64,000 nucleotides of DNA from Bradyrhizobium sp. BRP22 (lineage in GTDB: Bacteria; Pseudomonadota; Alphaproteobacteria; Rhizobiales; Xanthobacteraceae). Positions 1 to 9,458 of this stretch are shown one piece after another. The position numbers and the translations under genes are program-made. Under the pieces are notes generated by a model that was not told where the DNA came from, did no database searches, and saw nothing but the letters and a program-made list of their open reading frames with translations. Where the stretch lies: assembly GCF_020194175.1 (NCBI RefSeq), contig NZ_JADYVX010000018.1:1-64000 (forward strand). The letters are read 5' to 3'. Every line of letters begins with the position of its first letter. The stretch's first letter is position 1.

Positions 1-33
1 TGTCGGCCGAAGCGGGCTGAGCCGCGGAAAAGT

Positions 34-125
34 TGCTCACGATCCCGCGAAATCCGTGCTCACGATCGTCTGAAATCTCTGCTCACGATCCCCTGAAATC
101 CGTGCTCACGATCCCGCGAAACATG
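34..125. repeat. Four tandem 23-bp repeats, probable IS21-family terminus
   Basis: Four head-to-tail copies of a 23-bp unit begin at 34, 57, 80 and 103. Each opens with TGCTCACGATC and continues with a variable C/G core and GAAAT. Directly repeated blocks of this look are typical of the ends of IS21-family elements, and the last copy runs into a TGCA that could be the element edge near 127. The rest of the element would lie to the left, outside the window. The repeat is seen directly; the IS21 assignment is inference from remembered rhizobial IS21 ends. Confidence 0.6.
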
Positions 126-154
126 CAAACTGCGAGTAGTCCCGATAGTGCCGC

Positions 155-790
155 TCATGCCGGCGCCGCCGGAGTGATCGTCAGAGAGAAGGCGCGGTTT
201 GGGTCGAAATCGGCGGTGCCCTTGGTTTGAGGGAACGGCACAGCTTCAGGTCCCACCACCGGAACGTAGCCCGTGCCGAGTGCGACCGTGACTTGTGCGG
301 GCCGCGTCACCTGCACGAACCGTGAGCGCATGGCCTCAGGTGCGTTGAACACAAAGCTCTCAATGCGCAGAGCTCTTGCGATGCGCTCGGTGACAAAAGC
401 TCCCAGGCTGGCTCCCGTCACCTTCTCGATGACAGCCCCGAGCACATCAGCGGCCAGCGAGTATTCCCACCCTGTACCAGGCTGATAGCCAAGCGGAACA
501 GAGGAGAGACGCTGCATCGCTTCGGCCGTGGTTACCTCGCCCTGGCCCGTCGGTCACGCGCGCTTCGCGGCATGCATTAACGAGCCGCGGATTATTAATG
601 AAGTTATAGGAGAATCCGGTCGTATGGGTCAGCAGTTCGCGAATTGTCGGCGGCCTGCAGGCCCCTCAGTGCCGTCAGCACCGCGCACCTGCAACTTGGC
701 GAACTCGGGCAGGAGACGACTGACCGGATAGTCCAAGCCGATCCTAGGACTGCGCGGGCGCCGAGCGGGTCTATTCCCGAGCGCAGTTCA
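155..790 (-). pseudogene. Degraded class C beta-lactamase-like serine hydrolase
   Basis: Reading the minus strand from about 790 gives pieces of a beta-lactamase/esterase-type serine hydrolase in more than one frame: LDYPVSRLLPEFAKL, then RELLTHTTGFSYNF, then LGYQPGTGWEYS and a C-terminal stretch ending at 155. LLTHTTG and the YS-x-A region are family hallmarks. The frame changes near 655 and again near 540, and the SxxK-bearing N-terminus is missing, so the gene is a remnant. It lies between an IS end and the last nif gene and has no evident role in nitrogen fixation. Confidence 0.6.
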
Positions 791-838
791 TGGCTTCACC
801 GCCCAACTCCCCCGGGAAAAGCCGGACAGAACTCGCTC

Positions 839-1138
839 TCAAGCCGCTTGCGTTGCTGCGGGTTGGTGAGTTTGGCAGTTGGTCGGACAAACCCGGGCGC
901 AGGCGCCGCAACCGATACAAGCGCCTTGATCATTCATCACCATAATCTTTTTCTCGATCTCATCGTCTTCGTCGTCGTCGAGATCGACAAGATCGCCCTC
1001 CTCGTTGACGCCCTTCAACGCCATGACGTCGCGACCGCAGATCTTGAAACAGCGGCCACAGCCGATGCACTTCTTGGCATCAATTGAGATCAGGTACTCC
1101 GGTGTCCAGTTGCGGCCGTCGCGCGTTGCAAATGACAT
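839..1138 (-). CDS. fdxB: Nif-specific ferredoxin III, 2[4Fe-4S]
   Basis: This 99-residue protein is the FdxB-type ferredoxin found at the end of rhizobial nifENX operons; it is thought to deliver electrons for nitrogenase or cofactor assembly. Two cysteine groups are visible: CIGCGRCFKIC in the N-terminal half and CIGCGACARVC near the C-terminus, separated by a very acidic linker rich in D and E. An upstream in-frame start would add 24 residues that look non-coding, so the ATG at 1138 (MSFATRDG) is preferred. It follows the DUF683 gene by 13 bases and is the last gene of the nifD operon. Confidence 0.9.
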   Translation of the reverse strand: MSFATRDGRNWTPEYLISIDAKKCIGCGRCFKICGRDVMALKGVNEEGDLVDLDDDEDDEIEKKIMVMNDQGACIGCGACARVCPTNCQTHQPAATQAA

Positions 1139-1151
1139 GATCGGGTTCCCT

Positions 1152-1352
1152 TTAGGCTCTTTCCAACGCCTTGAGGTCCTCGCGCTTGCGCTCGAGTTCG
1201 GCAAAGGCATCGTGCGCCTTCTGCGCCACCGCCATGATTGAGGTCCAGTTAACGGGCAATTCCTCCGACAGATCGTGCAGATCCATCTTTGCCTGCGTCG
1301 CCTTGGCCGAGAGCTTTTTTATTTCTGCTTTTACGATTTCAAGATCGCTCAT
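1152..1352 (-). CDS. Small nif-associated protein, DUF683 (CCE_0567) family
   Basis: This 66-residue, charged, all-helical protein starts MSDLEIVKAEIKKL and contains the PVNW segment typical of the CCE_0567/DUF683 family. The family consistently sits between the DUF269 protein and fdxB in nif clusters. Its exact role is unknown; small helical homologues are thought to help nitrogenase cofactor assembly. It lies 9 bases after the DUF269 gene, so the two are almost certainly co-transcribed and probably translationally linked. Confidence 0.88.
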   Translation of the reverse strand: MSDLEIVKAEIKKLSAKATQAKMDLHDLSEELPVNWTSIMAVAQKAHDAFAELERKREDLKALERA

Positions 1353-1361
1353 GAGCTGCCC

Positions 1362-1832
1362 TCAATAGTTCGCCACGTCGGGAAATTTCCGGATCATCTT
1401 GATGCCGCCTTCGATGTATTTGTCACCTTCGGCAGCGAGTTTTGCGAGATTGTCGAAGCCAAAGCGATGTACATCGCGCAGCTGTTTATTTACCACGATC
1501 AGACGACCGCCGATCAACACCATGCGGCCAAAGCCTTCATGGTGCATCTTCAGCATGGGCTGGATCATTACTCCCGTCGCTTTCTCGATCGAGAGCGCGA
1601 CCGCATTGAAAAACAGCTCCAGCCGCCAAACCACATCCGGATCGGGATCGCCAACGATCGGCAGCGCGCGCCGCTTTTCCCTGTCCAGAATATAGGGTTC
1701 GATCAGATCGAGATCGCTCTTGCCGTCCCAGCCGCCATGAATGTCCTGGGCACGCCAAATCTTGACCAGTTCGTTCACAAATGGAGCATCGAGCGTGCTT
1801 CCAGCTTGCACGATATCTGCAGCCTCAGTCAT
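1362..1832 (-). CDS. NifX-associated nitrogen fixation protein (DUF269)
   Basis: A 156-residue member of the NifX-associated DUF269 family. It carries the family segments [25 protein letters not shown] and [13 protein letters not shown]. The protein always accompanies nifX and is assigned to FeMo-cofactor biosynthesis, although no enzymatic activity is settled. The start at 1832 (MTEAADIV) overlaps the end of nifX by eight bases, which suggests translational coupling; a longer reading of 35 more residues would run back through nifX and is rejected. Confidence 0.92.
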   Translation of the reverse strand: MTEAADIVQAGSTLDAPFVNELVKIWRAQDIHGGWDGKSDLDLIEPYILDREKRRALPIVGDPDPDVVWRLELFFNAVALSIEKATGVMIQPMLKMHHEGFGRMVLIGGRLIVVNKQLRDVHRFGFDNLAKLAAEGDKYIEGGIKMIRKFPDVANY

Positions 1833-2235
1833 GGCTGTCCTCTTCCTCGAAATCGAGCGTACGCTGCTGGTCTTTTGCCAGTGCCTTGCGCAGCCAGGGC
1901 GGCGGCGTACCTTTGAGCACGCGCTCGAGCTTCTCAACGAGCGCCAGGATGCTCTCGGGCTGCCCTACCTTGATGGGATGTATATTGTTGGCCACCACGC
2001 GCGCGGCACCGGAGCCGCCGATAGCAGCGACGTAGAGGATGGCGCAATCCTTGATCGCCTCGATCTTGGGCGCAAGCTTGTCCTCGTTGCCGTCCTCCTT
2101 GAGATCGCCATCGAACTGGACCGCCTTCAGGAATACATGCCCGCGCGGCCCAACATCATAGATGGCGATGTTCTTGGCCCAGCCAAAATGCGCATCGACG
2201 CGCCTCAAGTCCTGGGTAGCAAATGCGACCTTCAT
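1825..2235 (-). CDS. nifX: FeMo-cofactor carrier protein NifX
   Basis: NifX, 136 residues, binds NifB-co and the VK-cluster and shuttles FeMo-co precursors between NifB, NifEN and apo-dinitrogenase in the cytoplasm. The N-terminus [21 protein letters not shown] and the segment [21 protein letters not shown] match the dinitrogenase iron-molybdenum cofactor domain. Its ATG overlaps the nifN stop codon (ATGA at 2232-2235), so it is coupled to nifN. The acidic C-terminal tail (FEEEDSHD) is a lineage-specific extra. Confidence 0.95.
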   Translation of the reverse strand: MKVAFATQDLRRVDAHFGWAKNIAIYDVGPRGHVFLKAVQFDGDLKEDGNEDKLAPKIEAIKDCAILYVAAIGGSGAARVVANNIHPIKVGQPESILALVEKLERVLKGTPPPWLRKALAKDQQRTLDFEEEDSHD

Positions 2236-3638
2236 GCAATCGACCTCTCTGCTGGGTCGATCAAGCTGAGGCCGAGCGGCCTAAAGGGCGGACTCGAGGT
2301 CCGCCAGCTGTCGGGCGTCGGCTGATGATTTTCCTCGCGATCGGCGATCACGAGATTGGCGATATTGAAGATCAGATCGCGCGTGCCGCGATAGCCGACC
2401 TTTAGCTGGTGTCCCGCGCCGATGCGATCGAACATCGGAAAGCCCGCGCGATAAAATGGAATCTTCAGCCGCGCCGCCGCTTGGCGGCCATGCGAATGCG
2501 TAATCAGCAGATCGCTCCCCCTCGTCCTAGCAAGCTCTTCCAGATCCTCGAGATCGCCGATGAGCACCTCCCTGGTCTCGATTCGCTCCAGCACCGGAGA
2601 CTGCGTGGTCGTCACGGCCGCGGTGACCTGCGCACCCATCTCGTGCAGCATGCTGGACAGGTCGAACAAGAGGTCTGGCTCGGCACCGATCGCAAGCTTG
2701 CGCCCGCCAATATGGAAATGCGCGTCCAGCATCGCGTCTGCCAGCTGCCCGCGCTGGCGGCGATATTTTGCTGGCACAGGGCGGCCGCTGATCTCGCTCA
2801 CGAAAGTAATGAATTCATCGTTGGGGGTGAGGCCGCAGAGCCGCTCGAACAGGCGAAACGGCACCCCGGTTTTGGCCTGCATGGCTTCTGCCGCCCGCCG
2901 CATCTGCGCACCAATGGCAATCGTCCAGCTGGACCGGCCCATGCTCGCGACTTCGTCAACCCCGATGCCGCCAATGCTCGTCGGCGCAAACACGTCCGGG
3001 ATATGCCCGTCCAGCGATCCCGCAAGGTCAGGCAGGAAGAATGGCTTCAGACCGAAATCCTCCAGGATGGTTCTCAGTTCGTCGAGGTCACCTGGCGTCA
3101 GATGACATCCCGGGAGAACATTCACCCGCGCGGGATCGCGCTCTGCCTTGGCCGGCGGCGCCTCCGTCAGCAGCTCGACGAGGCGTGCCACCGTCTTTTC
3201 CCAGCCGTCCTGGAAGGCATCCTTGAAATCAGGCGTCGAGACAAAGATCAAAGGAAAATTGGCGAGCTGCGGATGCTGCTCGCGGATCAGCTTGATATAG
3301 GCCTCGACATCATCGCCGTTGGTTTCGGTCACCCCGGTCGAGCAGATCCCGATGATCTCCGGCTTGGCGCGATTATAGATGTTGAGGATAGCCTGCTCGA
3401 CATTTTCATAACCGCCGAGCACGGTGGTCACCTCGCTCATCGCAGTCGTCTGCAGCGGCACCGCCTCCTTGAAATGCCGCACGAACAGCGTGAGCCCAAA
3501 GGATGTGCAACCCTGCGAGCCGTGCAAGAGCGGCATCGCCCCACGCAGGCCCATGAAGGCGAATGCGCCGCCAATCGGCTGACTGACCTTGAGCGGATTG
3601 ACCGCGCACGCCTTCTTCGGCGTGGTAACAATGGCCAT
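2232..3638 (-). CDS. nifN: FeMo-cofactor scaffold NifN
   Basis: NifN, 468 residues, is the beta-like subunit of the NifEN scaffold on which the NifB-derived cluster matures to FeMo-co. The start MAIVTTPKKACAVNPLKVSQPIGG and the block GSQGCTSFGLTLFVRHF keep the cysteines that bind the P-cluster-like 4Fe-4S site at the NifE interface. GICSTGVTETNGDD is the usual central segment. The length is normal. It lies eight bases after nifE and overlaps nifX, as in other Bradyrhizobium nifDKENX operons. Confidence 0.96.
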   Translation of the reverse strand: MAIVTTPKKACAVNPLKVSQPIGGAFAFMGLRGAMPLLHGSQGCTSFGLTLFVRHFKEAVPLQTTAMSEVTTVLGGYENVEQAILNIYNRAKPEIIGICSTGVTETNGDDVEAYIKLIREQHPQLANFPLIFVSTPDFKDAFQDGWEKTVARLVELLTEAPPAKAERDPARVNVLPGCHLTPGDLDELRTILEDFGLKPFFLPDLAGSLDGHIPDVFAPTSIGGIGVDEVASMGRSSWTIAIGAQMRRAAEAMQAKTGVPFRLFERLCGLTPNDEFITFVSEISGRPVPAKYRRQRGQLADAMLDAHFHIGGRKLAIGAEPDLLFDLSSMLHEMGAQVTAAVTTTQSPVLERIETREVLIGDLEDLEELARTRGSDLLITHSHGRQAAARLKIPFYRAGFPMFDRIGAGHQLKVGYRGTRDLIFNIANLVIADREENHQPTPDSWRTSSPPFRPLGLSLIDPAERSIA

Positions 3639-3646
3639 GACTTGTC

Positions 3647-5311
3647 CTATTCCGCGGCCCGCAGCATGGCAGGCGGCGAGGAAACCGGGATGGTGGCTAG
3701 GACGTCTTCGATGCGCCTCTTACAGCAGCCACCGAACGCGTCGGTGTGCTGGCGGACTGCCTCGACGCTGGTCAGGCCATGCGAGCGGATCGCATCCTCG
3801 AGAGTGCCGAGATCGACTTCCTTACAGAAGCAAACCTTTTTCGCGCGCCGCATCGTCTGCGGATCGGCGGCGATCTCGGCAGCCTGCCCCCCCATCTGCG
3901 TGATCGTCTCGGTCTGCCGGCCCTTGACCATCTTGTCCCACGGCACCGGCCGACGCAGCTGCTCCCAAATCGGGTTGAACAGCGCCTTGTCAATCTCCTC
4001 GACCAGCTTCACTATACCGACATAACCCATGTAGGCGTGGCAGCGCTCCTGGTTGACGTCGAGCCAGGGCATCGCTGCCTTAAGCGCAACAAATTGCGAT
4101 TTGCCGCCCGAGAGCATGATGTCCGCTTTCGCGTTGGTCAGCATTTTGTATATCTCGCGCGGCGTCATGTCCTCAATCATATGGGCATCCTGCCCCATCA
4201 GCTCCTTGATGCGCTCCTTGTCCTGTTGGGTAGATTTCTTGACGCTGGTGCCGACCAGCTCGAGCCCCGCCTCCTGCAGCGCCGCGACCACGGACCATGA
4301 CTTGACGCCGCCGGTGATCAGTAACGCCCTCTTCCCGGCAAGGCGCGGCTTGTACGGCTCGATCGCGGCCCAGGCCCGGGCCTCCTCCCGCGCGATCACC
4401 GTCTCGGTGCGCCCGATCAGTTCGGAAGGCGCGCCGCGTTCGACCAACAGCCGCGCGATCTCGCGTAGCGAACGGCTGGAATCCTGGATGCCGTAGAACG
4501 ATCCCTCGAAGAACGGGATGCCGTACCGCTCCTCCATCTTGCGCGCAACATTGATCATCGCCTTCGAACACACCATCATGGCAGCGCGCGCCCGGTGCGA
4601 AGAGGCAACTTCGCGATATTTGCCATCGCCGGAGATACAGGAGAGGATGCGGATGCCGAGCTCCTCAAGCAGCGGCTTGATCTGCCAGAGTTCGCCGGAA
4701 AGATTGTATTCGCCGATCAGGTTGACGTCGTAGGGTGTGGTGTGGTCCGGCTCTTGCGTGCCGATGACATGCTCGAGCAAGGCCTCCCCGGCTAGCTTGT
4801 TGCCGAGATTCTTGGAGCCAACGAAGCCCGGAGAATTGACGGGAATGATCGGTTTGCGCAGCTTTTGCGAAGCCGCCTTGCAGACGGCATTGATGTCGTC
4901 GCCGATCATGGCGGGGACGCAGGTCTGATAAACGAATATGGCAGGCGGGTCGTACTTGTTGATGATCTCCTTGATTGCTTTGTAGAGACGCTGCTCGCCC
5001 CCAAATACGATATCGGTTTCGCTCATGTCAGTGGTGAAGCCGGTGCGCCAGATGCTGGCATCGGAGGATGCCGCACCGCGGTTGTCCCAGGAGTTCCCCT
5101 CACAGGCGATCGGACCGTGCACCAGATGGGCGACATCGGTAAAAGGCTGCAGCGCGATCTTTGCACCGTCGAAGGCGCAGCCGCCCGCGGCGCCGCCCGG
5201 CTGTAGCTGCTTGTTGCAGCCCTTCTTGCGCTCGGCAAGCGACTTACTGGCGTTCTTGGCGCAGCCCGGCTCATTAAAGATCTCTTGGATCCTGGCCGAT
5301 AGCGAACTCAT
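3647..5311 (-). CDS. nifE: FeMo-cofactor scaffold NifE with C-terminal BFD-like extension
   Basis: NifE, 554 residues, pairs with NifN as the FeMo-co assembly scaffold. HGPIACEGNSWDNRG and YQTCVPAMIGDDINAV are the family blocks around the interface cluster. The protein is about 80 residues longer than the core family. The extra C-terminus (around residues 490-545) reads VCFCKEVDLGTLEDAI and ends GGCCKRRIEDVL, which resembles the BFD/NifU-central [2Fe-2S] fold; the last two cysteines are adjacent (C529, C530) rather than spaced C-x2-C. The start at 5311 (MSSLSARIQEIF) follows an AGGAG ribosome-binding site; the 31-residue longer reading is rejected. It begins 92 bases after nifK. Confidence 0.95.
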   Translation of the reverse strand: MSSLSARIQEIFNEPGCAKNASKSLAERKKGCNKQLQPGGAAGGCAFDGAKIALQPFTDVAHLVHGPIACEGNSWDNRGAASSDASIWRTGFTTDMSETDIVFGGEQRLYKAIKEIINKYDPPAIFVYQTCVPAMIGDDINAVCKAASQKLRKPIIPVNSPGFVGSKNLGNKLAGEALLEHVIGTQEPDHTTPYDVNLIGEYNLSGELWQIKPLLEELGIRILSCISGDGKYREVASSHRARAAMMVCSKAMINVARKMEERYGIPFFEGSFYGIQDSSRSLREIARLLVERGAPSELIGRTETVIAREEARAWAAIEPYKPRLAGKRALLITGGVKSWSVVAALQEAGLELVGTSVKKSTQQDKERIKELMGQDAHMIEDMTPREIYKMLTNAKADIMLSGGKSQFVALKAAMPWLDVNQERCHAYMGYVGIVKLVEEIDKALFNPIWEQLRRPVPWDKMVKGRQTETITQMGGQAAEIAADPQTMRRAKKVCFCKEVDLGTLEDAIRSHGLTSVEAVRQHTDAFGGCCKRRIEDVLATIPVSSPPAMLRAAE

Positions 5312-5403
5312 CCGTCTCTCCTCTGAACAGAGCTTGTGCGCAAGGATCAGCCCGTCTGCGACCATCGCCGATATGAGCGGCGATGGCCCGCATGGCGTCG
5401 TCA

Positions 5404-6963
5404 TTAGCGAATGATGTCGAAGCTATAGTCGGTCTTGCCGAGAACGTTGGTTTTCTTATCGATCTCATCGAAGATCTTATCGAGGATCTTCACGAGCACG
5501 TTCATGCCGCCATGATAGCCCCACACCGGAGAGCGGTGATGGTGATGCCGATCAAAGATCGGAAAACCGATGCGGATCAGCGGCGTGCCGGTGTCCCGCT
5601 CAAGATACTTGCCATACGTGTTGCCAATCAGGAAGTCGACCGGCTCGGTGAACAAGAGCGATCGCATATGCCAGAGGTCTCGCCCCGGATAGGCATGGCA
5701 GTTCTGTCCAAACGGCGAACTCGCAAATAGCGTCTGCATTTTTGCCTCCCAATCCTTGTTGCCGTTCGTCGACAGCACATGGATCGGCTCAGCACCAAGC
5801 TCGAGCAGGAAGGCAGCCAACCCGTAGCAGAGGTCTGGATCGCCATAGATTGCGAATTTCTTGCCATGGACGTGCGCACTGGAGTCAGCCATCGCGTCCA
5901 CCAAGCGACCGCGCTCTCGCGCCAGTTCCTCGGGGATATCCTTGCCAGTGATGCGCGACAGCGCCATGAGGAACTCATCGGTCGCGGAGACGCCGACCGG
6001 ATAGTTGAAAGCTACGATCTCATGGCCATGATCTGCAATGAACGGCAGCGTCTTCTCCGTACACCACTGTTGCATGGAGATCGTTGCCTTGGCGTGAACT
6101 GCCTTCGCGGCATCTTCCAGCGTGGTGCCGCCGTCATACATCCGGAACTCGCCGTCGGTTGGTGTATCAAATACATCGGAATTGTCGGCAAGAACGGTGT
6201 ACTGGATTCCCATCAACTCAAAGATGCGCTTGATCTCGCGGATATTGCCGACGGTGTAGCCATCAAAGCCGCCGATAAAGTTGATCTTCTCGTTGGGGAC
6301 CCGCTCAAGCTTCGGCGTTGTTCCGGCCTTGCCGTCCCAGAAATGCTCCAGGATGCCCTTGAGCGCATTATCATAGCCGGTGACGTGGCTGCCTACGAAG
6401 GCGGGCGTGTGCGCGAACGGCACATCGAAATCCGCTGGAACCGAGCCTTTTTCCTTGGACGTTTTGATGAAGGCGTTAAGGTCGTCTCCGATCACCTCCG
6501 CCATGCAGGTAGTGGAGACCGCGATCATCTTGGGCTTGTAGATGTTGTAGCTGTTGGCGAGCCCATCGATCATGTTGTTCAGCCCGCCGAATACGGCAGC
6601 GTCCTCCGTCATCGACGAGGAGACGCAGGAGCTTGGTTCCTTGAAGTGCCGCGACAGATGGCTGCGGTAGTAGGCCACGCAGCCTTGAGAGCCGTGCACG
6701 AAGGGCAGCGTGCCCTCGAAGCCAACGGAGGCGAACACCGCGCCGAGCGGCTGACAGGCCTTGGCTGGGTTTATCGTCAGTGCTTCCCGCGCAAAATTTT
6801 TCTCGCGATATTCCGGCGTCTTCGCCCATTCCGTGATGCGTTCGACCTCCGCCGGATCGCGGGGATTCTCGAACATATTCTTCTTATTGGCCAGCATCTG
6901 CTGGTATTCCGATCCGCGGAACAGCTCGAAGTGATCGAGCACGTGTTCTGCACTCTGCGCCAT
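5404..6963 (-). CDS. nifK: Nitrogenase MoFe protein beta subunit
   Basis: NifK, 519 residues, is the beta chain of dinitrogenase. The P-cluster cysteines fall at residues 70 ([10 protein letters not shown]), 95 ([10 protein letters not shown]) and 153 ([11 protein letters not shown]), the positions known from Azotobacter. With NifD it forms the heterotetramer that reduces N2 in the cytoplasm of bacteroids. The start at 6963 ([12 protein letters not shown]) has an AAGGAT ribosome-binding site; ten extra residues upstream are unlikely. It follows nifD by 70 bases in the same transcript. Confidence 0.97.
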   Translation of the reverse strand: MAQSAEHVLDHFELFRGSEYQQMLANKKNMFENPRDPAEVERITEWAKTPEYREKNFAREALTINPAKACQPLGAVFASVGFEGTLPFVHGSQGCVAYYRSHLSRHFKEPSSCVSSSMTEDAAVFGGLNNMIDGLANSYNIYKPKMIAVSTTCMAEVIGDDLNAFIKTSKEKGSVPADFDVPFAHTPAFVGSHVTGYDNALKGILEHFWDGKAGTTPKLERVPNEKINFIGGFDGYTVGNIREIKRIFELMGIQYTVLADNSDVFDTPTDGEFRMYDGGTTLEDAAKAVHAKATISMQQWCTEKTLPFIADHGHEIVAFNYPVGVSATDEFLMALSRITGKDIPEELARERGRLVDAMADSSAHVHGKKFAIYGDPDLCYGLAAFLLELGAEPIHVLSTNGNKDWEAKMQTLFASSPFGQNCHAYPGRDLWHMRSLLFTEPVDFLIGNTYGKYLERDTGTPLIRIGFPIFDRHHHHRSPVWGYHGGMNVLVKILDKIFDEIDKKTNVLGKTDYSFDIIR

Positions 6964-7033
6964 AGGTGAGATCCTTTCAAAAATCGTCATCAATATCAGC
7001 TCCTGCCCTCAGGCAGAGAGCGGGTCACTTGCG

Positions 7034-8536
7034 TTATTCGGCAGCTAACAGTTTCGTCTTTTGGATATCCTTCCAGGGCGCCTTGGTCTTCTTCCAGATC
7101 GGCGAGTTGATCGCCATGTCCATGTCGCGCGCGAAGATCGCAAATCCATCATAGCCATGATACGGACCCGAATAGTCCCAGGAGTGCATCTGGCGGAACG
7201 GCACGCCCATCTTCTGGAAGACATATTTCTCCTTGATCCCCGAGCCGACCAGGTCAGGCTGGACCTTCTCGACGAAACGTTCGAACTCGTAGCCGGTGAC
7301 GTCGTCGTAGATCAACGTGCCATCCTTGACGTAGTGCTGGGCAGTGCGCTGATAGTCGTCATTGTGGCCGAACTCATAGCCGGTGCCGACGACCTCCATG
7401 CCGAGATCTTCATAGGCGCCGATCACGTGGCGCGGACGCAGTCCGCCAACGAACAGCATCACGCTCTTGCCTTCCAGGCGTGGGCGATACTTTGCGACCA
7501 CCGCGTCGACCAGCGGCTGATATTTTGCAATCACCCGCTCGGCACCCTCCTTGATCTTGTCGTCGAAAAAGCCGGCGATCTTGCGCAGCGACTCGACGAT
7601 CTTGGAGGGCCCGAAGAAGTTGTATTCGCACCATGGAATCCCAAACTTCTCCTCCATGTGGCGTGAGATGTAGTTCATCGAGCGGTAGCAATGCAGCACA
7701 TTAAGCTTCGCCTTCGGAGTTGCCTCGAGCTCGGCCAGAGAACCGTCGCCGGACCACTGCGCGATTACGCGCAGGCCCATTTCTTCCAGCAGGATTCGGG
7801 ATGACCAGGCGTCGCCGCCGATATTGTAGTCGCCGATGATCGCGACATCGTAGGGGGTCGGCTCAAACGCCGCCTTGCCCTCGGGCGAGACCTTGTCGAA
7901 CACCCAGTCGCGCACCGCGTCGTTGGCAATATGGTGGCCGAGCGACTGCGACACGCCCCGAAAGCCCTCGCAGCGGACCGGCACGATAGTCTTGCCGCCA
8001 TATTCCTTCGACTTCGCCCTGGAGACCGCCTCGATGTCGTCACCGATCAGGCCGATCGGGCATTCCGACTGGATGGTGATGCCGTTGTTGAGCGGGAACA
8101 GCTCCTGAATCTCGTCAATGATTTTGACGAGCTTCTTGTCGCCGCCGAACACGATATCCTTTTCCTGGAAATCGGAGGTGAATTGCAAGGTCACGAAACT
8201 ATCGATTCCTGTGGTACCAACGTAATAGTTACGCCGCGAGCCCCACGAGTACTGTCCACAGCCGACCGGGCCGTGGCTAATATGTATCATGTCCTTGATC
8301 GGGCCCCAGACCACACCCTTGGAACCCGCGTAGGCGCAACCGCGGATCGTCATCACGCCAGGGATCGATTTGAGATTGGATTTGACTCCGCAGTCCGACT
8401 TGCCGGCCTCGTGAACATTGAGGTGCTTGGCGCGCCGTTTCGCCGTCTTCTCCGGATAGACCTTCAGCACCTCCTCAATCAGCTCTTTGTTGCGGGCTTT
8501 GATTTCCGCGATGCTCTGGGTCGTGGCGAGACTCAT
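7034..8536 (-). CDS. nifD: Nitrogenase MoFe protein alpha subunit
   Basis: NifD, 500 residues, is the alpha chain of dinitrogenase and holds FeMo-co. P-cluster cysteines are at about residues 67, 93 ([11 protein letters not shown]) and 159 ([12 protein letters not shown]). The FeMo-co ligands are C283 ([10 protein letters not shown]) and H451 ([12 protein letters not shown]). The ATG at 8536 ([13 protein letters not shown]) is preceded by an AAGGAT ribosome-binding site; the frame stays open for 83 more codons that overlap the promoter and are not coding. No nifH lies upstream, which fits Bradyrhizobium, where nifH is a separate unit. Confidence 0.97.
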   Translation of the reverse strand: MSLATTQSIAEIKARNKELIEEVLKVYPEKTAKRRAKHLNVHEAGKSDCGVKSNLKSIPGVMTIRGCAYAGSKGVVWGPIKDMIHISHGPVGCGQYSWGSRRNYYVGTTGIDSFVTLQFTSDFQEKDIVFGGDKKLVKIIDEIQELFPLNNGITIQSECPIGLIGDDIEAVSRAKSKEYGGKTIVPVRCEGFRGVSQSLGHHIANDAVRDWVFDKVSPEGKAAFEPTPYDVAIIGDYNIGGDAWSSRILLEEMGLRVIAQWSGDGSLAELEATPKAKLNVLHCYRSMNYISRHMEEKFGIPWCEYNFFGPSKIVESLRKIAGFFDDKIKEGAERVIAKYQPLVDAVVAKYRPRLEGKSVMLFVGGLRPRHVIGAYEDLGMEVVGTGYEFGHNDDYQRTAQHYVKDGTLIYDDVTGYEFERFVEKVQPDLVGSGIKEKYVFQKMGVPFRQMHSWDYSGPYHGYDGFAIFARDMDMAINSPIWKKTKAPWKDIQKTKLLAAE

Positions 8537-8590
8537 GCTGATATCCTTCAGAAGGTTTCCTGTTGCGTTGACGGCTCTCGACCAAGAGTT

Positions 8591-8607
8591 TGCAACGACC
8601 ATGCCAG
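8591..8607 (-). promoter_or_regulatory. Sigma-54 (-24/-12) promoter of nifD operon
   Basis: On the minus strand the sequence reads CTGGCATGGTCGTTGCA, one mismatch from the TGGCACG-N4-TTGCW consensus, with correct GG-N10-GC spacing. The -12 element is about 55 bases from the nifD ATG. Together with the two NifA sites upstream this is a standard NifA/RpoN promoter. Confidence 0.93.
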
Positions 8608-8677
8608 CCGCGGCGTGAACACAAAAATCCACGTAGTTGGAAGTAGATAGCCACACTCGGGCGGCTGACCGGACTGT

Positions 8678-8693
8678 TGTTGCAAATCCGACA
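8678..8693. promoter_or_regulatory. NifA upstream activator site 1 for nifD
   Basis: TGT-N10-ACA occurs exactly (TGTTGCAAATCCGACA), about 75 bases upstream of the -24 element of the nifD promoter. This is the NifA-binding consensus at a typical distance. Confidence 0.88.
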
Positions 8694-8726
8694 TCGAACG
8701 TATCCGCAGATCTGCTCGTTTGATCC

Positions 8727-8742
8727 TGTTCGAAACAAAACA
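8727..8742. promoter_or_regulatory. NifA upstream activator site 2 for nifD
   Basis: A second exact TGT-N10-ACA (TGTTCGAAACAAAACA) lies 49 bases beyond the first site. Paired sites upstream of nifD are also known in other Bradyrhizobium strains. Confidence 0.82.
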
Positions 8743-9458
8743 AGCCGCTGGCACGCATGGATTTGCACCCGCGCATTTTCCACACAAACCCGCGAGAATA
8801 TTGCGGTGCTTGCCGGGATCTGCTGCCAGAAGCGATCTAACGAAGCGACCCAGCTACAAGGCTGCGCAGCCAATCTGGCTCACGCATCATCGCGAAGCCT
8901 GACCGGTGCACACCTCGCCCGCGATGTGCCTTGCGCGTGGCCTCGCCGCCATCCTGATTGCAATGCTATTGGGTCGACCAGCCAGGGAGATCGTCGCGGC
9001 CGACGCACGGGGGCTTGTTCGAGCGCCTGAGCATCTCAAGCCACTGCGCCCGAATGATTTTCAGTTCCATGGTCTTCGTGTGTAGCCGAGGCCGAAGCTG
9101 CCTCAGCTGATACGCGTTGACGCAGCTAAACCTGTTCCTCGACTCTGCCGAAAGACCCACCCTGTGCTCGAGAGGTACCGTCTCGTGAGCGCGAATGATG
9201 ACGAAGGCGGCGTGCGCCATGAACACTCAAGCGGGTATAGTCGAGATCATGAAGAGAGCGCCAGCTCTGCCGCACATCGCCGCGTCGCCCGGGATAGAGC
9301 AGCGGTTCGCCGGTATGCTGTCGCATGCGTCGTCTTAATCAGCGTCAAGGAGCGGACGCACTCGCCCGCGGAGACGTCCTGCGATAAAAGGTGCTCGCAT
9401 AGCAGCGACAATTCGCGTATACACGACCCGCCTCACGGTCCCGGGCCCGCTCCTGCCC
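8743..9458. other. Spacer between nifD promoter and sufS, no gene seen
   Basis: About 700 bases without a convincing gene on either strand. Only short frames without recognisable motifs, good starts or ribosome-binding sites are present. No clear terminator of the suf operon was found. Confidence 0.5.

Noticed and set aside
2409-4025. 538-codon plus-strand open frame opposite nifN and nifE
   Set aside because: It is fully antisense to two well-conserved genes and has no family motif; high GC makes long antisense frames common.
5779-6969. 396-codon plus-strand frame opposite nifK
   Set aside because: Antisense shadow of nifK with no recognisable domain or ribosome-binding site.
8748-8767. 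CTGGCACG followed by TTTGCA on the plus strand, resembling a sigma-54 promoter
   Set aside because: The spacing between GG and GC is about three bases too long and no gene follows on the plus strand.
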